A program made the translations under genes and the position numbers. The notes under the pieces were generated by a model that was given only the letters and a program-made list of their open reading frames with translations, ran no database searches and was not told the DNA's origin. 64,000 nucleotides of DNA from Bradyrhizobium quebecense. GTDB taxonomy: Bacteria; Pseudomonadota; Alphaproteobacteria; Rhizobiales; Xanthobacteraceae. The stretch lies in contig NZ_CP088022.1 of assembly GCF_013373795.3 (NCBI RefSeq), positions 1,426,001 through 1,490,000 on the forward strand, given 5' to 3'. Positions 1-8,321 of the stretch are shown in pieces (position 1 is the stretch's first letter; each line of letters begins with the position of its first letter).

Positions 1-339
1 ATCGTCTTCATCTCCTCGATCGCGGCGCTGAAGGCGGGATCACAGATGGCGGTCTATGATTCTTCCAAAGCGGCGCTCGGCGGCCTGATGCGCAACATCG
101 CGCATACCGGCGCGCGGCGCGGCATCCGCGCCAACCTGGTCTATCCCGGCTTGGTCGACACCCCGAACGGCCGCGAGGCCGGTGCGGGACGGCCGTCGCG
201 CGGCAAGGGGCAGGTTCCGTTCGGCCGCCAGGCGACGGCGTGGGAGATCGCCTATGCGGTGCTGTTCTTCATGTCGGATGAGAGCGTCTACGTCACCGCG
301 CAGACGCTCGCGGTGGATAGCGGCCTGAGCGGACTGTGA
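1..339 (+). CDS. Short-chain dehydrogenase/reductase, C-terminal part
   Basis: Partial gene: the reading frame is open from base 1 and the start lies upstream of the window. The visible 112 residues carry the SDR active-site pattern: a serine stretch (VFISSIAAL) followed by YDSSK, which fits the YxxxK catalytic motif. The typical later segment follows, with a PG turn and T (NLVYPGLVDTP) and a C-terminal SDESVYVTAQTLAVDSG, as in classical NAD(P)-dependent SDRs that end with the glycine-rich (V)DGG-like motif. The substrate cannot be inferred. It ends 67 bp before the convergent TetR-type gene. Confidence 0.85.
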   Translation: MVFISSIAALKAGSQMAVYDSSKAALGGLMRNIAHTGARRGIRANLVYPGLVDTPNGREAGAGRPSRGKGQVPFGRQATAWEIAYAVLFFMSDESVYVTAQTLAVDSGLSGL

Positions 340-406
340 GCGAGGCGCCGCTCCGGCGGCTGTCGCAAGCCAGACCGCGGCCCTCGGCGTGGCCGGAATG
401 ATCCGG

Positions 407-1090
407 TCAACTCTCCGGCAGCTTGGACAAGACGCTCTTTGAAACCGGGCAAGTCAGCGTGGCTTCAAGCGTGTCGAGAATATTCTCGATCGTGAAGGGT
501 TGGCCCCATAGCCGGCTGCTTTTGGTGTTGCGCAACTCGAGCGCAGCTTCGTGGGCGGACAGGATCGCGTTGGCGTAGATGGCGAGGATCGAGAGCCGCT
601 GTTCGACGATCGGCGCCGGGAGTTGCAGCATCTGCTTCAGCTGATTGAAGCATTCGATATAGCTGGCATTCCAGCGGCCGTTCAGCGCCTCACGCAACGC
701 CTTGGGATCGGAGGCCTGCAGGTTCGAGGTGAAGCGGATATATCCGCGCCATCGCTCGTCGTCACCGAGCTCGATCACGGGCATGACCAGCACCACGATC
801 AGCTCGCGAATGGTTTTAGGTCCGCCGCGCGCCTCGATCTCGCCGAGCATGTCACGCCGCCGCTCTTCGAGCACAGTCGCACCGTCGACGACCATCTGCC
901 GGATCAGCTCTTCCTTGGACCGGAAATGATAGTGCAGCGCGGCGTTGTTGCGCTGTCCGGCTGCGTCGACGATCTGCTGCACGGTCACGGCGTCGACGCC
1001 ATGGCGGGCAAACAGCATTTGCGCGGCCGCCTTGATCTGGTTCCGCGTCTCTTCCGAAGTCGCGCGCGTGCCCTTCCGCCTGCTTGACAT
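407..1090 (-). CDS. TetR/AcrR-family transcriptional regulator
   Basis: A 227-residue protein with an N-terminal TetR helix-turn-helix (about residues 12-60; the recognition part reads VQQIVDAAGQRNNAALHYHF) and a variable ligand-binding C-terminal half. The start at 1090 is chosen because the protein then begins MSSRRKG directly before the DNA-binding domain; the frame extends further upstream, but only into the promoter region. It is divergent from the fused monooxygenase/esterase at 1154, with a 22-bp imperfect palindrome between them, so it probably represses that gene and itself. The ligand is unknown and is probably an aromatic substrate of the neighbouring enzyme. Confidence 0.9.
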   Translation of the reverse strand: MSSRRKGTRATSEETRNQIKAAAQMLFARHGVDAVTVQQIVDAAGQRNNAALHYHFRSKEELIRQMVVDGATVLEERRRDMLGEIEARGGPKTIRELIVVLVMPVIELGDDERWRGYIRFTSNLQASDPKALREALNGRWNASYIECFNQLKQMLQLPAPIVEQRLSILAIYANAILSAHEAALELRNTKSSRLWGQPFTIENILDTLEATLTCPVSKSVLSKLPES

Positions 1091-1108
1091 GCGAACTGAT
1101 CCTGGATT

Positions 1109-1130
1109 AATTAAGTGAAATCGCTTAATT
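1109..1130. promoter_or_regulatory. Probable TetR operator in divergent promoter
   Basis: A 22-bp imperfect palindrome with 7-bp perfect arms AATTAAG and CTTAATT; 18 of 22 positions are symmetric. It lies in the 63-bp gap between the divergent TetR gene (start 1090) and the monooxygenase/esterase gene (start 1154), which is the position expected for an autoregulating TetR operator. Confidence 0.6.
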
Positions 1131-1153
1131 CGGACTCGGAGAGGAAGCAGGTC

Positions 1154-3310
1154 ATGCGTGTACTCGTCGTGGGCGGCGGCATCGGTGGACTGACTACAGC
1201 GATTGCGCTGCGTCATCAAGGCATTGACGTTCTCGTGCTCGAGCAGGCCAGGGCATTGAACGAAATCGGCGCCGGCATCCAGATTGCCGCGAACGCGGCG
1301 ATCGTGTTGCGCGAGCTTGGATTAGAGGCCGCCATTCGCAGCGTAGGCGTCAAGCCGCAATCGTATGACTACCGCGACCTGCGCACCGGCAAGATGCTGT
1401 ACCAGGCTCCGCTGGGCGATGAGGCCGCCAAGCGCTATGGCGCACCGATGTACAATATCCATCGCGCCGACCTGGTTCAGATCCTGTCCGACGCGGTGCC
1501 GCCCGAAGCCAGACGGCTTGATGCCCGCTGCGTGGCAGTCTCGCAGGACGCCGATGGCGTCGAAGTGAAGCTCGCAAATGGCGAGACCGTGCGCGGTGAC
1601 GTGCTGATCGGATGCGATGGCATCCATTCAGTGGTACGCGAGCATCTGCGCGGCCGGGAGGAGAAGCATTTTGCCAACATTCTGATGTGGCGCTCGCTGA
1701 TTCCGGCCGAGCGGGTCGAAGGCCTCGATCTGGAGGAGCGCGGCAATTACTGGTTCGGCCCGGGCCGGACGCTGATCACCTATTGGGTGCGGCCGAAAAA
1801 TCTCTATAGCATCCTCGCTTCGGTGCCTGCGCACGAGGTGACACGGGAATCCTGGGACGAGACCGGCGACATTTCCGAACTGCTGGGCTCCTTCAATGAC
1901 GCCGAGCCGCGTGCGCGAAAAATGCTCGAGCAATGCCAGAGCGCATTCATCACCGGCATGTATTATCGCGATCCGATCGATTGCTGGAGCTCCGGCCGCA
2001 TCACGCTGCTCGGCGACGCGGCTCATCCGATGGTGCCGTTTCTTGCCGCCGGTGCCGGCCAGAGCATCGAGGATGGCTGGACGCTTGCGCGTGTGCTGTC
2101 GCGACGGCAGAACGATGTCCCGGGCGCGCTGAAGGAGTACGAGCAGCGGCGGCTGCCGCGCACGACGCGGATCCAGGCCGGTGCGCGTGCGGTGGTCAAG
2201 CTGATGCACGAGACCGATGCCGATCGCCTGCGCCACCGCAACCACCGCTGGAAGGGCATGGCGCGCATCGATCCGCTGGCGGAGACCAGCTGGGGCCTCG
2301 CCTGGGACTATGATGTGGTCAAGGCCACCGAGGGGCCGCCCGGCGAAGTGCTCAATGTCACCGGCCTGCGCGAAGGCAAGCGCTTGCAGCGTCCGGAAGC
2401 GCAGCGCGCGTTCGACCTCTGGAAGTATGCGTTCCGGCCTGAAGATGTCGCACGTGGTCATGACGGGTTGCGCGAGGCCTATGACCGTTTCCTCGTGACC
2501 ACCTTTCCGCTGCCCGCAAGCGTGGCCGCGGTTGAGGACGAGCTTGGCGACGTCAAGGCCTGGCGCGTCGCGGCTCCGGACGCGCAGGGTGGCAACGTCG
2601 TGCTGCACTTCCACGGCGGCGGCTATCTGATCGGGTCCGCCAGGGGCTCGTTGGAATACGCAAGCCGGCTTGCGGCTGCGGTGGAGGGAACGTGCTACAC
2701 CGTCGATTACCGGCTCGCGCCGGAGCATCCCTATCCGGCCGCGCTCGACGACGCGGTGGCCGCCTATCGCGCATTGCTCGCGCGCGGCATTCCCGCGGGC
2801 TCGATCATGGTCTCCGGCGAATCCGCTGGCGGCGGCCTTGCCGTTGCAATGGTGCTGGCGCTCCGCAATGCCGGCGATCCGTTGCCGGCGGCGATTCTCG
2901 CCGCGGCGCCTTTCGCCGATTTGACATTGTCGGGTCCGACGATCCGCCAGTTCAATGGCGACGATCCTGCGGCCAACCGCGACCTGCTCACGTTCATGGG
3001 GGCGTCCTACTTCCAGGGGCACGAGCCGACCGATCCGCTGGTGTCGCCGCTGTTCGGCGATCTCACCGGCCTGCCGCCGCTGTTCCTGACCGCGAGCCGG
3101 GGCGAGGTGCTGCTCAGCGATACCACACGGCTGGCCGAGCGCGCGGAGCAGGCCGGGGTCGAGGTGACGCTGCGGGTGGTCGAGGACTCAGTCCATGTCT
3201 ACCCGATCTTTCCGTTCCTGCCCGAGACGCGGGCGACAATGGAGGAGGTGGCCGCCTGGGCACGGCGCCATCTCCGTCGCGAGGATGCGCGGTCGCAGGC
3301 TGCCGCATGA
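1154..3310 (+). CDS. FAD-dependent aromatic monooxygenase fused to HSL-type alpha/beta-hydrolase
   Basis: A 718-residue two-domain protein. Residues 1 to about 380 form a salicylate/3-hydroxybenzoate-hydroxylase-like class A flavin monooxygenase: GxGxxG at the N-terminus (VVGGGIGGLTTA), the DG motif (LIGCDGIHSVVRE) and the GD motif (GRITLLGDAAHP). From about residue 470 there is a hormone-sensitive-lipase-type esterase with oxyanion motif HGGGYLIG, nucleophile GESAGG and a late histidine (DSVHVYP). The frame is uninterrupted across both domains. The start at 1154 is preceded by GAGGAAG and begins exactly at the Rossmann strand; an upstream in-frame ATG at 1115 falls inside the palindrome region. 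The fusion implies coupled ring hydroxylation and ester cleavage, but the substrate is unknown. Probably controlled by the divergent TetR gene. Confidence 0.85.
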   Translation: MRVLVVGGGIGGLTTAIALRHQGIDVLVLEQARALNEIGAGIQIAANAAIVLRELGLEAAIRSVGVKPQSYDYRDLRTGKMLYQAPLGDEAAKRYGAPMYNIHRADLVQILSDAVPPEARRLDARCVAVSQDADGVEVKLANGETVRGDVLIGCDGIHSVVREHLRGREEKHFANILMWRSLIPAERVEGLDLEERGNYWFGPGRTLITYWVRPKNLYSILASVPAHEVTRESWDETGDISELLGSFNDAEPRARKMLEQCQSAFITGMYYRDPIDCWSSGRITLLGDAAHPMVPFLAAGAGQSIEDGWTLARVLSRRQNDVPGALKEYEQRRLPRTTRIQAGARAVVKLMHETDADRLRHRNHRWKGMARIDPLAETSWGLAWDYDVVKATEGPPGEVLNVTGLREGKRLQRPEAQRAFDLWKYAFRPEDVARGHDGLREAYDRFLVTTFPLPASVAAVEDELGDVKAWRVAAPDAQGGNVVLHFHGGGYLIGSARGSLEYASRLAAAVEGTCYTVDYRLAPEHPYPAALDDAVAAYRALLARGIPAGSIMVSGESAGGGLAVAMVLALRNAGDPLPAAILAAAPFADLTLSGPTIRQFNGDDPAANRDLLTFMGASYFQGHEPTDPLVSPLFGDLTGLPPLFLTASRGEVLLSDTTRLAERAEQAGVEVTLRVVEDSVHVYPIFPFLPETRATMEEVAAWARRHLRREDARSQAAA

Positions 3311-3337
3311 TTGCTTGTTGCGGCGCTCGAGGCGCTC

Positions 3338-4333
3338 TCATTCCGCGGCGAGGCTGATCGGCGCCGGGATGCCCACCTTGGGGCGTGTCCTGGCCGCACG
3401 CCGGTTCTTCTTGCTGAAGCGGCTACCTGCGAGCAACGCCGCGGCGGCGCGCAGCTGCTCGCGCAGCCATTGATTGGTGGTGTCGCCCTCGGCGGTGGCA
3501 TGCCAATAGAGATAATTGACGTGCGGGCTGATCGGGAACGGGCAGGGGAAGCACTGCAACAGCCCGGGATCCTCCAGCACGGAGGCGGCGCTCTCCGATG
3601 CCGTCAGCAGCATGTTGCTGCGGCTCACGACATGGCAGGCAGTCGCGAAGTTCTGGCAGGTCAAGCGAACGGTGCGCGTCAGGCCGAGCCGCTGGAACTG
3701 GAAGTCCTCGAACGACAGGCCGCTGCGCCGCGACGTCACGCAGACATGTTCCATGCGCAGGTAAGCCTTCTTGTCGAGCCGTGTGCCGAGCTCGGGATGG
3801 CCGCGCCGGGCGAACACCGCAATATGCTCGGTCAGGATCTGCTCGCGCCGCACCTCGGTGGAGAGCGGCAGCAGCGTATCGATCGCGACGTCCAGCGTGC
3901 CGGCGGCAAGCTCGCGCTCCAGATTGTTGCGCTCGCTGCGCACGGTGGCGATCTCGACCAGCGGCGCGACGGCACTGATCCGGTTGATCAGCGCGCTCAG
4001 CATCGGCGCCTCGAGATTGTTGCGCAGGCCGATCACGAAGCGCTTCGGCGTCCTGGCCGGATCGAAGCGGTTGGTGTGGGTCAGCGTCGTCTCCAGGCCG
4101 TTGAGGGCCTGGCGCACGGTGGTGATGATCTGGCGCGCCAGCGGGGTCGGCGTCATCACGTGATGGCGGCGCACGAACAGCGGATCGTTGAACATCGCGC
4201 GCAGCCGGCTCAGCGCATGGCTGACCGCGGGCTGGGTCAGATTGAGGCGGAAGCAGGCGCGGCTGACGCCGCCTTCGGTGTAAATCGCGTCGAACACGAC
4301 GAACAGGTTCAGATCGATATCGCGTACATGCAT
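3338..4333 (-). CDS. LysR-family transcriptional regulator
   Basis: A 331-residue LysR-type regulator with an N-terminal winged helix-turn-helix (residues 4-65, LNLTQPAVSHALSRLRAMFNDPLFVRR) and a C-terminal effector domain of usual length. The start at 4333 puts the standard RDIDLNLFVVF opening at the N-terminus; an alternative ATG lies 12 bp upstream at 4345. It is divergent from the ABC transporter operon that begins at 4425, so that operon is its likely target. It converges with the monooxygenase/esterase gene, leaving 27 bp between the stops. Confidence 0.88.
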   Translation of the reverse strand: MHVRDIDLNLFVVFDAIYTEGGVSRACFRLNLTQPAVSHALSRLRAMFNDPLFVRRHHVMTPTPLARQIITTVRQALNGLETTLTHTNRFDPARTPKRFVIGLRNNLEAPMLSALINRISAVAPLVEIATVRSERNNLERELAAGTLDVAIDTLLPLSTEVRREQILTEHIAVFARRGHPELGTRLDKKAYLRMEHVCVTSRRSGLSFEDFQFQRLGLTRTVRLTCQNFATACHVVSRSNMLLTASESAASVLEDPGLLQCFPCPFPISPHVNYLYWHATAEGDTTNQWLREQLRAAAALLAGSRFSKKNRRAARTRPKVGIPAPISLAAE

Positions 4334-4355
4334 GGAAATAATCAATCCGTATCCG

Positions 4356-4395
4356 TCGAATGCATTTGACGAATATGAGTTGGCGCTCTTAAAGT
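4356..4395 (+). promoter_or_regulatory. Candidate promoter of the CUT2 ABC operon
   Basis: The 91-bp divergent gap holds an AATGCATT palindrome (4359-4366) flanked by T and A as in LysR sites. Overlapping it is a TTGACG -35-like hexamer (4366-4371), followed after 18 bp by TAAAGT (4390-4395). The match to consensus is fair, and the assignment to the LysR regulator is an inference from position. Confidence 0.35.
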
Positions 4396-4424
4396 CTCAA
4401 GCAAAATAATACCTGGAGGAAACG

Positions 4425-5057
4425 ATGAGCGTGCAATCGCCATCGCGCGGCGTTGCTGTCCCTGCGGCATCATCTCGCTCGGGCACAATGTTCGCAAAAC
4501 CGAGCCAGGAGCAGATCGTGCTCCTGATCACGATCGCGCTTCTGGTCGTGTTCGGCCTGACCCTGAACGGTTTTGCCAGCGTTTCCAATCTCCTGAATCT
4601 GTTGCGCAGTATTTCCATCCTTGGCGTGCTCGGCCTCGGCATGGGGCTGATCGTGATCAGCCGCGGCATCGACCTCTCCGAGGTCGCGATCATGGCGGGT
4701 TCCTGGGCGATCGCCCTGATCTACATGCAAAACGGCATGCCTGTTTTCACGGCAGTGCTGCTGGCGCTGGCCATTGCGGTGCTGATCGGCGTCGTCAACG
4801 GCGTCATGGTCGCCTTCGTGGAGGCGCCGGCGCTGTTCGTGACGCTGGCCGCCGGCTTCGTGATCTATGGTCTCGCCTTCTGGATCGCGCCGGCCTGGGT
4901 GGTCTACGCGCCGAAGGATGCGCCGGGCCTGATGTATCTCGGCGCCGGGCGGCTGTTCGGCATCCCGGTTCCGATCCTGGTGTTCGCGGTCTGCGCGATC
5001 GCCGCGCCAATCAAAAAGAAATCCAATCAATCAAAAGAATTTTGTGTGGAGGAGACG
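4425..5057 (+). pseudogene. Truncated CUT2 ABC transporter permease (remnant)
   Basis: About 195 residues of a ribose/xylose-type permease: hydrophobic segments from residue 25 on and the family motif GLIVISRGIDLSEVAIMAG. A full member has about 310-340 residues; here homology stops near 5007 (VFAVCAIAAP). The frame then runs through an A-rich stretch (KKKSNQSKEF) straight into the next gene without a stop. A 9-bp direct repeat CAATCAAAA occurs at 5008-5016 and 5028-5036, at the apparent junction, which suggests a deletion removed the 3' half and the stop. A good Shine-Dalgarno (GGAGGAAA) still precedes the start, so a truncated or fused product could be made, but an active permease is unlikely. 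Confidence 0.7.
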
Positions 5058-6083
5058 ATGAAGACGACCAAGTTCTGGACGATCCTGCTCGCCGGGGTGA
5101 CGCTCGCCGCGATGCCGTTCGCGGCATCGGCACAGGAGGAAGGTACCAAGGCCGGGCGCGAGCTGCGCACCGCCTACGACAAGTCGCTGCAGGGCAAGAC
5201 CATCGCCTATCTGCCGATCGCGCTCGGCGTGCCGCTCTCCGATGAGTGGGGCCGCGTGGTGCAGGAAGAGGCTGAGTGGCGCGGCATGAAGTATGTCGTG
5301 CGCGACCCCAACAACAATCCGTCCGCCATGCAGCAGGCGCTGACCGCGCTGGTCGACCAGAAGCCCGACGTCCTGATCGTGCAGAACCCGAGCGTGACGC
5401 TCTTGATGAAGGACCTCAAGCGTGCCGAAAGCCAGGGCACGCATGTGATCCAGGTCAATATGGCCTCGAACTACAAGTCTGGCGCCTTTGTCGGCGTCGA
5501 CTGGCGCGAGATCGGCAGGATGCTCGCGAACGAGGCCGTCAAGGCCTGCGGTACCGGCTCCGGCAAATCGGGCAAGGTGCAGATCGTGCAGGGCGAATTG
5601 ACCGCAGCCGCCAGCGTCGATCAGGTCGGCGCCATCATGGAGGTTCTGAACAAGGATCCCAACATCAAGGTGGTGTCGAACCAGGCGGCGAACTGGGATG
5701 CCAACACCGCGCTCAACATCACCGCCACCGTGATCCAGCAGCATCCCGATCTCTGCGCCTCGATCGGCTTCTGGGGCATCATGGAGTCGGGCGCCGCGCA
5801 GGCGATCCGCAATGCCGGCAAGATCGACGACGTGAAGGTGTTCGCCTCGGGCGAGGGCTCGCAGCTCGATTGCGACCAGGTCACTTCAGGCAATTTCAGC
5901 AAGTTCCTCAGCTACAAGGCGACCGAGCAGGGCCACGACCTGATGTTCGCGGCCGAGACGCTGCTGATGTCCGGCGACAAGCCCGGCACGAAAAACCTGT
6001 CCTATTACACGCGGCCGATCTGGATCGATAAGTCGAACGCCTCGCTCGGCGGCACCTGCTTCGCGCTACCCAAGAAAAACTAA
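5058..6083 (+). CDS. Sugar-type ABC transporter substrate-binding protein
   Basis: A 341-residue periplasmic binding protein of the type 1 fold (ribose/xylose group). It has a clear Sec signal peptide (MKTTKFWTILLAGVTLAA...ASAQ, cleavage near residue 26). The start at 5058 is supported by the strong ribosome-binding site GGAGGAG and by this signal sequence; the frame is also open upstream through the permease remnant, but a fused signal peptide would make no sense. It is followed by a permease, two SMP-30-like proteins and an ATPase, so it should deliver a sugar-like or lactone-like substrate to that importer. Confidence 0.88.
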   Translation: MKTTKFWTILLAGVTLAAMPFAASAQEEGTKAGRELRTAYDKSLQGKTIAYLPIALGVPLSDEWGRVVQEEAEWRGMKYVVRDPNNNPSAMQQALTALVDQKPDVLIVQNPSVTLLMKDLKRAESQGTHVIQVNMASNYKSGAFVGVDWREIGRMLANEAVKACGTGSGKSGKVQIVQGELTAAASVDQVGAIMEVLNKDPNIKVVSNQAANWDANTALNITATVIQQHPDLCASIGFWGIMESGAAQAIRNAGKIDDVKVFASGEGSQLDCDQVTSGNFSKFLSYKATEQGHDLMFAAETLLMSGDKPGTKNLSYYTRPIWIDKSNASLGGTCFALPKKN

Positions 6084-6182
6084 CAAGGCGCGAGACAGCC
6101 GGCGCGGGGGGCATTCCCGCGCCGGCTGTATCACGGGTCAGAATCCGGAAACGTTGAAACCGGATCAGGGAGTGCTTTGGCG

Positions 6183-8321
6183 ATGTCGATGGCAGTTGAT
6201 TCCTTTGCCGCATCGGTGCGGCGGTTTTCACCCCGGCTCCTGCTGTCGGAGCTGTTGCTCAAGCAGTGGTTCGAGCCGGTCGTTCCCTTCACCGTGATGA
6301 TCGGGCTGTGGGCGTATTTCGCGCTCACCATTCCCGACTACGCCTCGGTGCAGAACTCGGTGTCGCTGCTGCGGCTGTTCGCCGAATTCGGCTTTGTCGC
6401 GCTCGCGATGGGCTTCTGCCTCGTCACCGGCGGCATCGACCTGTCGGTCGGTGCGATCTTCGCGTTGTGCAATTTCGCGGCGCTCTATTTCCTCCTGGTA
6501 CGCGAATGGCCGGTCGGCCTTGCCGTGCCGGCGACGCTTCTGGTCGGCGCGGTGCTCGGCAGCATCAACGGCTTTTTGATCGGCTTCCTCAAGACGCGGC
6601 CGTTCCTGACCACGCTGGTGACCCTGATCATCCTGCGCGCCTCGGTCAATCTGCTCAACACCAGCTATGCCCAGGTGTTCGCGACCAACTCGGTCGAGAG
6701 CGACGCCTGGGATTTCATTGGCGGCGGCAGCGTGCTCGGCATTCCCGTCAATGCGGCGACGCTGTTCGTGGTGCTCCTGGTCTGCCACATCTTCCTGTCG
6801 CGCTCGCGCTATGGCTGGCATCTCACCGCGATCGGCGCCAGCCGCAAGGCGGCGCGCCATGCCGGCATCCGCGTCCGTCTGATGCTGTTCATGACCTATG
6901 TTCTGTCGGGCACGCTGTGCGCGGCGAGCGGTATCTTCTACGCGGCACGTCAGGCCTCGACGGATTCCACCACCGGCGTCGGGTGGGAGTTCCAGGCGCT
7001 GACCGCCGTGGTGCTCGGCGGCGTCTCGCTGGCCGGCGGCAAGGGCACCGTGTGGCGGGCGATGATCGGCGCGCTGATCATCTTCCTCTTGATCAACGGC
7101 CTCGTGCGCATGGGCATTCCGGGCTATGTCACCTCGGCGGTGACCGGCATGATCCTGCTCGCTGCGGTCGGCATCGACGTCAAATGGTCGAAGAACCGCG
7201 GCAAGGCGATCCAGAAGATCTATGTCAATCCCGCTTATGTGGCGTTGGCGCCAGCACCGTCGGTGCAGCGCGGCTCCGGTTCGCCATTTGCCCAGAACGA
7301 CCGGTTGATCAACGCGCAGGCAATCGGCGTCGACCAGGTCGAAGGGCCCGAGGACGTCATTCTTGACCGCCAGGGCCGGGTCTACGGCTCGACCCGCGAC
7401 GGCAACGTGATTCGCTTCTCGGGACCAAACTTCGAGACCCGTGAAGTGTTCGCCCATATCGGCGGCCGGCCGCTTGGCATGCAGTTCGACCACGACGAGA
7501 ACCTGATTGTCGCGGTGGCCGGCATGGGTGTCTACGGCATCGCGCCTGATGGCAAGGTGTTCAAGGTCACCGATGAGACCAACCGTACCTGGTACAAGCT
7601 GAACGACGACAGCCGCCTGCGCATGGCCGACGATCTCGACATCGCGCCCGACGGCAAGATCTATTTCAGCGACTGCACTACGCGCTACGAGATGACGACC
7701 AACACCCTCGATATCCTCGAGGCGCGGCCGAATGGCCGCCTAGTCTGCTATGATCCCAAGACCAAAACAACCCGCACTGTCATCAACCATTTCTATTTTC
7801 CGAACGGCGTCTGTGTCTCGCATGACGGCCAATCCGTGCTGATCGCAAGCACCTCGCTGTGCAAGATCTTCCGTTACTGGATCGCGGGGCCGAAGAAGGG
7901 CCGCACCGAAGTCCTGATCGACCAGCTGCCGGGCAACCCTGACAACATCAATCGTGCCTCCGACGGCAATTATTGGCTCGCCCTGGTCGGCATCCGCACG
8001 CCGACCTTCGATCTCTCCGTGCGCAAGCCCGGCTTCCGGCTGCGCATGGTGAAACAGGTGCCGACCGACGAATGGCTGGCGCCGGGGCTGAACCACGGCT
8101 GCGTGCTGAAGTTCAACGAGAGGGGCGAAGCGCTGGAGTCCTGGTGGGACCCGACCGGGACCTCGCATTCGGTGCTGACGTCGATGCGCGAGCATGAGGG
8201 CTATCTTTATCTCGGCGGGCTCGAGAACAACCGGATCGGCCGCATCAAGCTCGACGGCGTCGACGAGAGCTGGACCGGATACGATGCTTATTGGGGCGCC
8301 AAAGGCAGGGTGATCAGCTAA
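6183..8321 (+). CDS. ABC transporter permease fused to SMP-30/strictosidine-synthase-like domain
   Basis: About 712 residues. Residues 20 to about 330 are a complete CUT2 permease with many hydrophobic helices and the family motif LVTGGIDLSVGAIFALC. After a short linker, residues about 365-700 form a six-bladed beta-propeller of the SMP-30/strictosidine synthase type, with repeated D-G turns (RMADDLDIAPDGKIYFSD; FPNGVCVSHDGQSVLIAS; GNPDNINRASDGNYW). The frame is continuous. Starts at TTG 6177, ATG 6183 or ATG 6189 are all possible; AGGGAG at 6167-6172 serves them. The fusion would tie a lactonase- or hydrolase-like domain to the membrane channel. The next gene is a free SMP-30-like protein and overlaps by one base. 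Confidence 0.82.
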   Translation: MSMAVDSFAASVRRFSPRLLLSELLLKQWFEPVVPFTVMIGLWAYFALTIPDYASVQNSVSLLRLFAEFGFVALAMGFCLVTGGIDLSVGAIFALCNFAALYFLLVREWPVGLAVPATLLVGAVLGSINGFLIGFLKTRPFLTTLVTLIILRASVNLLNTSYAQVFATNSVESDAWDFIGGGSVLGIPVNAATLFVVLLVCHIFLSRSRYGWHLTAIGASRKAARHAGIRVRLMLFMTYVLSGTLCAASGIFYAARQASTDSTTGVGWEFQALTAVVLGGVSLAGGKGTVWRAMIGALIIFLLINGLVRMGIPGYVTSAVTGMILLAAVGIDVKWSKNRGKAIQKIYVNPAYVALAPAPSVQRGSGSPFAQNDRLINAQAIGVDQVEGPEDVILDRQGRVYGSTRDGNVIRFSGPNFETREVFAHIGGRPLGMQFDHDENLIVAVAGMGVYGIAPDGKVFKVTDETNRTWYKLNDDSRLRMADDLDIAPDGKIYFSDCTTRYEMTTNTLDILEARPNGRLVCYDPKTKTTRTVINHFYFPNGVCVSHDGQSVLIASTSLCKIFRYWIAGPKKGRTEVLIDQLPGNPDNINRASDGNYWLALVGIRTPTFDLSVRKPGFRLRMVKQVPTDEWLAPGLNHGCVLKFNERGEALESWWDPTGTSHSVLTSMREHEGYLYLGGLENNRIGRIKLDGVDESWTGYDAYWGAKGRVIS

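Noticed and set aside
4425..6083. A genuine permease/binding-protein fusion
   Set aside because: The second part has its own strong Shine-Dalgarno and a perfect signal peptide that would be internal in a fusion. A deletion remnant plus separate gene explains the sequence better.
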